From Acidimicrobiaceae bacterium (GTDB lineage Bacteria; Actinomycetota; Acidimicrobiia; Acidimicrobiales; Ilumatobacteraceae): a stretch of 34,486 bases of DNA. The translations under genes and the position numbers were made by a program. Shown piece after piece: positions 15,937 to 22,592 of this stretch. How positions within the stretch are numbered: the stretch's first letter is position 1; each line of letters begins with the position of its first letter. Under the pieces are notes generated by a model. It had not been told where the DNA came from, searched no databases, and was given only the letters and a program-made list of their open reading frames with translations. The stretch is taken from positions 1 to 34,486 of the forward strand of contig JACJWF010000021.1 of the NCBI GenBank assembly GCA_020637295.1, read 5' to 3'.

Positions 15937-17277
15937 TCAAGCTGATCGAGGCCGCCGTGCGGGCTGGTGCGGAGCCACCGCGGACGCCCAGACGGTCGGC
16001 CCGTGCTCCTCAGGTTCCCCGGCCACCCCCACCTCGAAGGCGCGGCCCGGGAACTGTGCCGCCAATGCGGCCCGCCAGCCCTCGGCGATCGTCGCCGCCA
16101 CCCTGCCCAGGACGACCTCGTCGCTGGTGAACTCGATCTCGTCCCACAGATGAACGTGGCAGAGGACCGACGTGACGACATCAGGATCGTGGTGCCGCTC
16201 GAGCCAGGCATCAATGTTGGACTCGTCGAGTCGCCACCTAGGGGCAACCACATCCCTGTAGGTGCCGAACATGGGATTGCGAAGCTCGGCGAGGCGCAGC
16301 CGGTCCCGCACGACCACTTCGTCCGACGTGGCAACCGGCGTCGACACGCGTACCACCGCACCCGTCATGCCTTCATGTGCGAGCCGGGCCCCAGCACCAG
16401 CGATTGACGCGAGCCAGTCCATGAACGCGACGACACACTCGAACCTCGACCGCTCAGCGAGCGCGCCGATCTCCACATCGAAGTCGAGCTCCTCACGCAC
16501 CCAGTAGTGCGCGTTGAACTGAACCGGGCCGACCCACGTCTTCAGCACGTACCGATCGCCATCGCCTGCGAACACCTCGTCGAGGGGCGGGAGCTCCGAC
16601 AGCTGCGCGCTGCCCCTCCAAATCTCCCAACGCAACCCCGATCGAGCGAGCAAAGAGTGGACGTCCTGCCACGACCGGCCCTGAGCGAATCGAGCCGAGA
16701 TGTCCGGCAACGAACCGTCGAGGAGAAGATCCTCGCCGAACATGTCGGCATCCCAGGCCGGTGGCGACAGCACGGCTTCGTCGACGTCACCAGCGAGCGG
16801 AGTCCATCGACGCAGAACGCCCGGCGCTGACAATCCTGCTGCGCCTTCGAAACCGATTGACACGGAGCGGCTGTCGGGGTCGAAGCGATCCACTGCGACC
16901 ACACGGCCCGTATTACCGACTCCATTGTGGAACCAGTCGCCGACCTTGACCACACCCCGGTCGAGAGTTCCAGTCAGCATCGGTCCTCGCGCCGTCGATT
17001 CGACGACTTCGGCCACTCGGATCTGCCACTCGGCCTGCTCGTCCAGCCACCGAGAACCCGACTCGGTCAGCTCCCAGAGGCGATTCCCCACGCGCCGCAC
17101 CAGCCCAGCCTCGGCAAGCCGTTCGATCGAAGCGTCAACACGGGAACGGCCGACCTCCTTCAGCGCTGGGAACAGGAAGAGCAGATCCCCAACTGCGCGC
17201 GGCACCTCCAGTCCCTCGAGCACACGCGCTTCGACCTCGTCAGACGGGCCGCTCAAGACAGCCGCCCGGTACACCAT
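15937..17277 (-). CDS. Unrecognised protein: winged helix plus EF-Tu-domain-2-like segment
   Basis: A 446-residue soluble protein. Residues about 25-80 look like a winged helix (VDASIERLAEAGLVRRVG then LWELTESGSRWLDE). Residues about 93-150 read ARGPMLTGTLDRGVVKVGDWF followed by GRVVAVDRF and SVSIGFEGAAGL, the pattern of the EF-Tu domain-2 beta barrel of translational GTPases, but there is no GTPase domain. The remaining 290 residues, with many Trp and acidic residues (VREELDFDVEIGALAERSRF, CHVHLWDEIEF), were not recognised. The last 15 residues look degraded. The ATG at 17277 overlaps a perfect palindrome, so self-regulation through the winged helix is plausible. Base composition is visibly less GC-rich than in neighbouring genes, suggesting transfer. 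Confidence 0.6.
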   Translation of the reverse strand: MVYRAAVLSGPSDEVEARVLEGLEVPRAVGDLLFLFPALKEVGRSRVDASIERLAEAGLVRRVGNRLWELTESGSRWLDEQAEWQIRVAEVVESTARGPMLTGTLDRGVVKVGDWFHNGVGNTGRVVAVDRFDPDSRSVSIGFEGAAGLSAPGVLRRWTPLAGDVDEAVLSPPAWDADMFGEDLLLDGSLPDISARFAQGRSWQDVHSLLARSGLRWEIWRGSAQLSELPPLDEVFAGDGDRYVLKTWVGPVQFNAHYWVREELDFDVEIGALAERSRFECVVAFMDWLASIAGAGARLAHEGMTGAVVRVSTPVATSDEVVVRDRLRLAELRNPMFGTYRDVVAPRWRLDESNIDAWLERHHDPDVVTSVLCHVHLWDEIEFTSDEVVLGRVAATIAEGWRAALAAQFPGRAFEVGVAGEPEEHGPTVWASAVAPHQPARRPRSA

Positions 17278-17288
17278 TCACGCGTGAA
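17277..17288. promoter_or_regulatory. 12-bp palindrome at the start codon of the winged-helix gene
   Basis: TTCACGCGTGAA is perfectly self-complementary, begins at the complement of the A of the ATG, and has a related half-site GTTCACG at about 17313-17319. Its position fits an autorepressor operator. Confidence 0.45.
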
Positions 17289-17446
17289 CACAGATCACCA
17301 GTATCAGCCAGCCAGCCGCAAACGTGAACCGACTTTCGGCCCCGCCGTCATTGCTGGCCCAGAACAACGATTAGCAGACTTGGCTTGCGAATCGCGCACC
17401 CCTGGCGCATACTTGTTCTGCCTCGGGCAAGTGCCCTTGGAAGTGG

Positions 17447-17481
17447 ACCCGGTTGCCCACCCGTAGGTGGGGGAACCGGGT
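17447..17481 (-). terminator. Long hairpin after the DUF3800-like gene
   Basis: ACCCGGTT pairs with AACCGGGT and CCCACC with GGTGGG across a small internal bulge and a CGTA loop, starting 8 bases after the minus-strand stop at 17490. It separates the integrase unit from the winged-helix gene. Confidence 0.65.
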
Positions 17482-17489
17482 TCTGCGCG

Positions 17490-18032
17490 TTACGGCCGAA
17501 GTTCGATGACGCGCTGCACGAGCGGCTTGATGAGTGCCTGCCAGTTCGTACCTGCACCCGCGGCCCACGTGATGCCGTCGGCGATGCCCAGCATGGCTTC
17601 GCGCCGGGCCGTGCGGTGCTCGAAGACGAGCGGCGGCTCGGGCTGTCGCAGCTTCGAGATGATCCGCGCGTCCTCGCGATCGTCCTGCCGGCTTTCGAGG
17701 ACGAGACGATCGACCCGCTGCGATTGCACTTCGCTCACGAGCGCGGCCAAGCACGCCTCGCGGGCCACGAACTCCGTGATGCCATGCCGGCGGTGACAGA
17801 CCACGACGAACGCTTGTACCGGGAGCTCGACGATCGATGCCAGGAGGACCCGCTTCTGCGCATCGACCTCGTTGTTGAAGTGAAGGCGGCGCCCGCGTGT
17901 GGGTAGAGCGCCGATGGCTGCGCGGGTCGCTGTCAGATGGCGAGCTTCGATCAGCACGCAGCCCATCAGGTAGCGCTGGCCGCGGATCGACTCGTCGACG
18001 AACGCGTCGGTGGGGCGGAACCTTCGGCTCAC
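17490..18032 (-). CDS. DUF3800-like protein, coupled to the integrase
   Basis: A 180-residue soluble protein. The GTG start at 18032 overlaps the integrase stop (GTGA), so the pair is translationally coupled; the longer open frame upstream overlaps the integrase and is rejected. The N-terminal AFVDESIRGQRYLMGCVLI with the Asp-Glu-Ser, the central RLHFNNEVDAQKR, VDRLVLESRQ and a C-terminal LGIADGITWAAGAG resemble actinobacterial DUF3800-type proteins, which are predicted to have an RNase H-like fold. The Asp and Glu at those positions could form a metal site. Nuclease activity is untested inference. Linkage to an integrase fits a mobile or defence-related context. Confidence 0.65.
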   Translation of the reverse strand: MSRRFRPTDAFVDESIRGQRYLMGCVLIEARHLTATRAAIGALPTRGRRLHFNNEVDAQKRVLLASIVELPVQAFVVVCHRRHGITEFVAREACLAALVSEVQSQRVDRLVLESRQDDREDARIISKLRQPEPPLVFEHRTARREAMLGIADGITWAAGAGTNWQALIKPLVQRVIELRP

Positions 18033-18994
18033 TTGTCGTCTCTCTTCAGGATCTCGCCGAGGCCTGCGGCTACTGCTTGGTCGGCGGCGGCGAAGGCGTG
18101 GGCGTAGACGCGCAGGGTCATCGCCGGGTTGGCGTGGCCGAGGCGGCCGGCGACGGTTCTCACGTCGTGGCCCCGGCCGATCGCGACCGTTGCCGACCAG
18201 TGGCGGAGGTCGTGGAGGCGCCACTTGGAGTCGATGCCCGAAATCTGGCGGGCTCGCCCCCACCACCAGCCGAACCGATCGGGGCTGACCAGATCGGGCC
18301 CGAGGCCGAACATCCACGGGCCGTACGGTTCACGAGCCCCGCGGAGGTTCGCGATCAACTCGAATGCCTCGGCGTCGAGCGTGACGGTGCGCAAGTTGGC
18401 CGTCGTGGTCGGGGCCTCGCGCAGGACCGGGAAGCCGTCGCCGCGGGACGTGATCTCCGTGGCCGAGTCGATCAGCAACTGGCCGTCGTGCTCGTCGGTC
18501 CAGCGCAGCGACGCGATCTCGGCGCGGCAGGCGCCGGCGACGGCGGCGATCCGCAACGCGAGCTCGGCTGCCGCGTCGATCGACGCCGCCGCGCGCATCA
18601 CCGAGCGGACCTCGTCGACCGTCATCACGCCGCGCTGGTGCACCTTGGTCGAGCGCAGCCGAGCGAGCGACGCAACATTCGACGACACCCATCCCCACCG
18701 CACCGCCTGCGACAGCGCAGCGCGCTGCACTCCGTGCTGGTTCTTGATGCCCGAATCGGCCATGCCGCCCGCCCGCAGGCGCGTGTGCCACCGCTCGACA
18801 TCGGCCACGGTCAGCCGGGCCAGCGGCAACCGGCCGATCTGGTCCTTCTTGATCAACCGCACCCGGCTCTGCTGGTCTCGCGCCGAGGGCGGCGCCCACG
18901 TGTCGAGGATCTGCGGAGGCCGGCCGCGCGCGTCGGCGCCCGTGAACACACGGACCTCCCACACGCCCAGGCGCTTCTCGCGGATCGTCGCCAC
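18029..18994 (-). CDS. Tyrosine recombinase/phage-type integrase, probably degenerate
   Basis: A 321-residue site-specific recombinase. The catalytic domain shows Arg157 in AGACRAEIASLRW, His261 and Arg264 in HDLRHWSAT, His287 in RLGHANPAMT and the nucleophile Tyr297 in LRVYAHA. The position that usually holds the beta-hairpin Lys reads APTTTANLRTV, with Thr in its place. The N-terminus begins like actinophage integrases (IREKRLGVWEVRVFTG) but jumps within about ten residues to DTWAPPSARDQ, leaving out much of the arm-binding domain; relatives run about 360-380 residues. Both changes suggest loss of function. The GTG at 18994 follows a TAGCGT box by 7 bases. No tRNA or obvious att repeat was found beside it. 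Confidence 0.85.
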   Translation of the reverse strand: MATIREKRLGVWEVRVFTGADARGRPPQILDTWAPPSARDQQSRVRLIKKDQIGRLPLARLTVADVERWHTRLRAGGMADSGIKNQHGVQRAALSQAVRWGWVSSNVASLARLRSTKVHQRGVMTVDEVRSVMRAAASIDAAAELALRIAAVAGACRAEIASLRWTDEHDGQLLIDSATEITSRGDGFPVLREAPTTTANLRTVTLDAEAFELIANLRGAREPYGPWMFGLGPDLVSPDRFGWWWGRARQISGIDSKWRLHDLRHWSATVAIGRGHDVRTVAGRLGHANPAMTLRVYAHAFAAADQAVAAGLGEILKRDDK

Positions 18995-19001
18995 GCCCGC
19001 G

Positions 19002-19007
19002 ACGCTA
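19002..19007 (-). promoter_or_regulatory. Leaderless-type -10 box (TAGCGT) for the integrase
   Basis: The minus-strand TAGCGT ends 7 bases before the GTG at 18994, matching the host-like leaderless promoters elsewhere in the window. Confidence 0.45.
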
Positions 19008-19066
19008 CGCCGGGGGTGTGACAGCCTCGTGGGCTGGCGACGAGGGACGAATGGCGAGCGGGCGAC

Positions 19067-19081
19067 GATCGGCGGCCGATC
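19067..19081 (-). terminator. Dyad after the acyl-CoA dehydrogenase gene
   Basis: GATCGGC and GCCGATC flank one base, 15 bases beyond the minus-strand stop at 19096. The loop is too small for a strong hairpin unless inner pairs open, so this is a weak terminator candidate. Confidence 0.3.
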
Positions 19082-19095
19082 ACCGCCGTTGAGAC

Positions 19096-20304
19096 CTACT
19101 CGATGCGCAGGCCGGAGATCGCCCGGCTGATGACGAGTTGCTGGATCTCGCTGGTGCCTTCGAAGATCGTGTGGATCTTGGCGTCGCGGTGCCAGCGCTC
19201 CACCGGGTACTCGCGGGTGTAGCCGTAGCCGCCGAGGATCTGGATGGCCTCCTCGGTCACCCGCACCGCAACCTCGCTGGCCTTGTACTTGCTCATCGAG
19301 CCCTCGCCGTTCTTGTACCCGCCGTTGCGGGCCAGCCAGGCGGCGCGCCAGATCAGAAGGCGGGCGGCGTCGATCTCGGTGATCATGTTGGCCAGCTTGA
19401 AGGCGATGGCCTGGTTCATGATGATCGGCCGGCCGAACGCCTTGCGCTCCTTCGCGTACTCCAACGAGTACTCGTAGGCGGCGCGGGCGATGCCCAGGGC
19501 CTGGGCGCCCACCGTCGGGCGGGTGGCCTCGAACGTGCTCATTGCCGGCTGCTTCTGGCCGGTGGAGCCGACCTCGCGGGCCCGGGCCAGCTTGGCGTCC
19601 AGCTTCTCCTTGCCGCCGAGCAGGCAGCGGCCGGGGATGCGGCAGTCGTCCAGCACGACCTCAGCCGTGTGCGACGCCTTGATGCCATGCTTCTTGTACT
19701 TCTGGCCCTGGCTCAGGCCCTTCGTGCCGGGGGGAATCACGAAGGAGGCCTGGCCGCGGCCCTTCAGCTCGGGGTCGACCGCGGCGACCACCACGTGGAT
19801 GTCGGCGATGCCGCCGTTGGTGATCCACGCCTTGGTGCCGTTCAGCACCCACTCGTCGTTGGCCTCGTCGTACACGGCGCGGGTGCGCAGGCTGCTGACA
19901 TCGCTGCCGGCGTCCGGCTCGCTGACGCAGAACGCACCCAGCTGCACCTTCTGGGCGTCGCCGTAGCACTGCGGCACCCATTCCATCACCTGCTCGGGCG
20001 TGCCGTTGCCGGCGATGCCGGCGGCCGCCAGGCCGGAGCCCATGATGGCCATGCCGATGCCGGCGTCGCCCCAGAACAGCTCCTCCACGGCCACCGGCAG
20101 GGTGAGGCCCGTCGTGTCGCTCATGGCGTTGAACATGAACTCCCAGCCGTACAGGCCGATCTCGGCGGCCTGCTGCACGATGGGGAACGGGAACTCCTCG
20201 GCCTCGTCCCACTCGTGCCCCGCCGGGCGGACGACCGCCTCGGCGAAGTCGTGGACCCACTTCTGGATCTGCTGCTGGTCTTCGTTGAGCGAGAAGTCGG
20301 CCAT
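19096..20304 (-). CDS. Acyl-CoA dehydrogenase
   Basis: FAD-dependent enzyme of 402 residues introducing the alpha-beta double bond in acyl-CoA during beta-oxidation or branched-chain breakdown, in the cytoplasm. Family marks include FCVSEPDAGSDVSSLRTRA (flavin-binding loop), WVLNGTKAWITNG, LGIARAAYEYSLEYAKERKAFG, ILGGYGYTREYPVERWHRDAKI and IFEGTSEIQ near the C-terminus, where Glu382 is the expected catalytic base. A segment with KEKLDAKLARAREVGSTGQK is a modest insertion between the middle and C-terminal domains. The ATG has AAAGGAG upstream. Its promoter region carries the double dyad at 20346, shared with the divergent hydrolase gene. Chain-length preference cannot be told. Confidence 0.95.
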   Translation of the reverse strand: MADFSLNEDQQQIQKWVHDFAEAVVRPAGHEWDEAEEFPFPIVQQAAEIGLYGWEFMFNAMSDTTGLTLPVAVEELFWGDAGIGMAIMGSGLAAAGIAGNGTPEQVMEWVPQCYGDAQKVQLGAFCVSEPDAGSDVSSLRTRAVYDEANDEWVLNGTKAWITNGGIADIHVVVAAVDPELKGRGQASFVIPPGTKGLSQGQKYKKHGIKASHTAEVVLDDCRIPGRCLLGGKEKLDAKLARAREVGSTGQKQPAMSTFEATRPTVGAQALGIARAAYEYSLEYAKERKAFGRPIIMNQAIAFKLANMITEIDAARLLIWRAAWLARNGGYKNGEGSMSKYKASEVAVRVTEEAIQILGGYGYTREYPVERWHRDAKIHTIFEGTSEIQQLVISRAISGLRIE

Positions 20305-20345
20305 GGCGGCGCTCCTTTGGGACGGGGTCGGGGGGTCCGAAACAA

Positions 20346-20377
20346 GTTACCAGTGAGTAACTCTACCCACCGGTAAC
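20346..20377. promoter_or_regulatory. Extended dyad, TetR-type double operator
   Basis: GTTACCAGTGAGTA and TACCCACCGGTAAC form 14-bp inverted arms with two mismatches around a 4-base spacer. The left arm lies in its own perfect dyad AGTTAC-N6-GTAACT (20345-20362); the right arm repeats the TTACCrGTGrGTA unit in reverse. A TAACTT -10-like box for the dehydrogenase (20349-20344, minus) overlaps it. The layout is that of TetR-family operators of lipid-catabolic genes, controlling both divergent genes. Confidence 0.6.
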
Positions 20378-20466
20378 CCCGCCTGTCCACCCCGCACTCG
20401 ATGCGCGTCCCGCGCCCTGTGGCAGAGTGCCATCTGTCGGACGTGTTCGACACGGAGGGGGAAACC

Positions 20467-22578
20467 ATGAAGCGGATCAGTGCCGGGCTGGTGGGCGTCT
20501 GCCTGCTGGTGGCAGCGTGCAGCGACGACGGCGGGAGCACCAGCGACACCACCGCGGCCCCGACCACCGCGGCCGCCGCCGAGACCACAGCGGCGCCGGA
20601 GACCACGGAACCTGCGGCCCCCGAGTTGAGCATCGAGGCCCAGGCCCGGCTCGACGAGTTGAACGGCGGAGCGGCCCGCCCCGAGTGCGAGTTCCTGAAC
20701 GACGGCCTGGCGGCCGACAGCGGCTGCCTCGTGCCCTACCCCAGCGACTGGTTCACCGTGGCCGACAGCGCCACCGCCACCGGCAAGCGGGTGGCCCTGC
20801 CCGACGTGCTCTCCAACGCCGACGGCATCACCATGGACATGACGGAGTGGAACCGCAACGACGGGTTCAGCCCCAACTCGCCGATGCTGGTGTACCTCGC
20901 CGGCCTGGACGCCGAGGCGAGCGCGCTCCCCATGTGGACCGACATCGGCGCCTCCCTGGCCGACGACTCGCCGATCGTCCTCGTGGACATGACCAGCGGT
21001 GATCGGATCGCTCTCTGGGCCGAGATGGACGCCCACGCCGTGGACGAGGCGGACCGCCTGCTCACCATCCGCCCGGCCATCAGCCTGCCGGAGGGCCACA
21101 CGTTCGCGATCGGCCTGCGCGGCCTGGTCGACGCCGACGGCGGCGCCCTGCCGGTGGACCCCGACTTCGAGCTCTACCGCGCCGGCGCGGTCACGACCTC
21201 CGACTGGTTCGAGAGCCGCCGGGCGGACATGGACGCGACCCTTGCCGCGGTCACCGACGCCGGCGACGGCAACGCCGCCGACTTCCAGATGGCGTGGAGC
21301 TTCACGGTGGCTAGCGCGGACAGCATCGCCGGCCGCATGCTGCACATCCGCGACGACGCCCTCACCCAGCTCGGCGACAGCGCCCCCGCGTACACCGTCA
21401 CCGCGGTCACCCCGAACAGCTCGGACAACATCGCGCTCCAGGTGGAGGGCACGTTCACCGTCCCCAACTACCTCACCGGCGACGGCGGCCCGGGCAATGC
21501 GTTCAACTACGCCAGCGACGCGGTGGACAGCCTGCCCGAGCAGAACGGCACGGTGGAGGCCGGGTTCGTCTGCAACATCAGCGTCGCCACGATGGAAGGC
21601 ACCGAGCCGGCCCACCTCGTGCAGTACGGCCACGGGCTGCTCGGCAGCAACGACGAGATCAACGCCGGCAACGTGCGGGCGATGAGCAACGAGCACAACG
21701 TGGTCCACTGCGCCACCAAGTGGGCGGGGATGAGCGAGGACGACATCGGCAACGCCGCGGCCACCCTCGGCAACTTCAGCACGTTCGACACGATGGCCGA
21801 CCGGATGCAGCAGGGCTTCCTCAACCAGATAATCCTCGGCCGGCTGATGACCCGGCCCGGCGGGCTGGGCGACGACCCCAACTTCCAGCGCCCCGACGGC
21901 ACCCCGCTGATCGACACGTCGCACCTCGACTACGACGGCAACAGCCAGGGCGGCATCATGGGCATGGCGCTGGCCGCCCTGTCGCCCGACATCGAGCGCG
22001 CCGTGCTCGGCGTGCCGGGCATGAACTACTCGCTGCTGCTGCCCCGCTCGGTGGACTTCGACACCTACGAGGCGATCATGCAGCCGGCCTACCCGAACGA
22101 CGCCGACCGCACCGTCATCTTCGCCATCGTCCAGATGCTGTGGGACCGCGGCGAGGGCGCCGGCTACGTGCAGCACGTCACCTCGGATCCCTACCCCGGC
22201 ACCCCGGCCAAGACCGTGCTGCTGGACGTCGCCTACGGCGACCACCAGGTGACCGAACTGTCGGCGCTGGTGGCCGCCCGCACGATGGGCATCCCCATCC
22301 ACCGGCCGGTGGCCATCGATGGCCGCTGGGACGAGAAGGAGCCCGGCTGGGGCCTCGACTCGGTGACCTATCCGTCCGACGGCTCGGCGATCATCGTGTG
22401 GGACAGCGGCATGGCGCCGATCCCGCTCGAGAACGTGCCACCCCGCGAGGGCGACGACTCCCACGAGGACCCCCGGGCCGACCCCGACGTGCGCACCCAG
22501 AAGGCGGCGTTCCTGTTCGACGACACGCTGATCGACGTGTGCGACGGCGCCGCCTGCGAGGCGGACCACCGCGACTGA
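20467..22578 (+). CDS. Secreted lipoprotein with alpha/beta-hydrolase (lipase/esterase-like) fold
   Basis: A 703-residue exported protein anchored by lipid: signal peptide with lipobox LVAAC (Cys18), then a Thr/Ala/Glu/Pro tether to about residue 55. The mature part starts with a long domain (LVPYPSDWFTVAD, LLTIRPAISLPEGHTFAIGLRGL) resembling the N-terminal part of VolA/Pla-type extracellular lipases. The catalytic half has the nucleophile elbow GNSQGG with Ser493, HLVQYGHGLLGSND (oxyanion-type loop) and AYGDHQVTE with Asp592/His593 as triad candidates. GGAGGGGG at 20454-20461 sets the ATG at 20467. It shares the dyad at 20346 with the acyl-CoA dehydrogenase, suggesting it releases acyl chains or ester substrates outside the cell for oxidation. 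The exact substrate is unknown. Confidence 0.8.
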   Translation: MKRISAGLVGVCLLVAACSDDGGSTSDTTAAPTTAAAAETTAAPETTEPAAPELSIEAQARLDELNGGAARPECEFLNDGLAADSGCLVPYPSDWFTVADSATATGKRVALPDVLSNADGITMDMTEWNRNDGFSPNSPMLVYLAGLDAEASALPMWTDIGASLADDSPIVLVDMTSGDRIALWAEMDAHAVDEADRLLTIRPAISLPEGHTFAIGLRGLVDADGGALPVDPDFELYRAGAVTTSDWFESRRADMDATLAAVTDAGDGNAADFQMAWSFTVASADSIAGRMLHIRDDALTQLGDSAPAYTVTAVTPNSSDNIALQVEGTFTVPNYLTGDGGPGNAFNYASDAVDSLPEQNGTVEAGFVCNISVATMEGTEPAHLVQYGHGLLGSNDEINAGNVRAMSNEHNVVHCATKWAGMSEDDIGNAAATLGNFSTFDTMADRMQQGFLNQIILGRLMTRPGGLGDDPNFQRPDGTPLIDTSHLDYDGNSQGGIMGMALAALSPDIERAVLGVPGMNYSLLLPRSVDFDTYEAIMQPAYPNDADRTVIFAIVQMLWDRGEGAGYVQHVTSDPYPGTPAKTVLLDVAYGDHQVTELSALVAARTMGIPIHRPVAIDGRWDEKEPGWGLDSVTYPSDGSAIIVWDSGMAPIPLENVPPREGDDSHEDPRADPDVRTQKAAFLFDDTLIDVCDGAACEADHRD

Positions 22579-22592
22579 GGGATCGCGACTGA

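Noticed and set aside
18995..19095. tRNA gene or att site next to the integrase
   Set aside because: No cloverleaf, no tRNA 3' end and no direct repeat with the left end of the island near 15415 could be found by eye.
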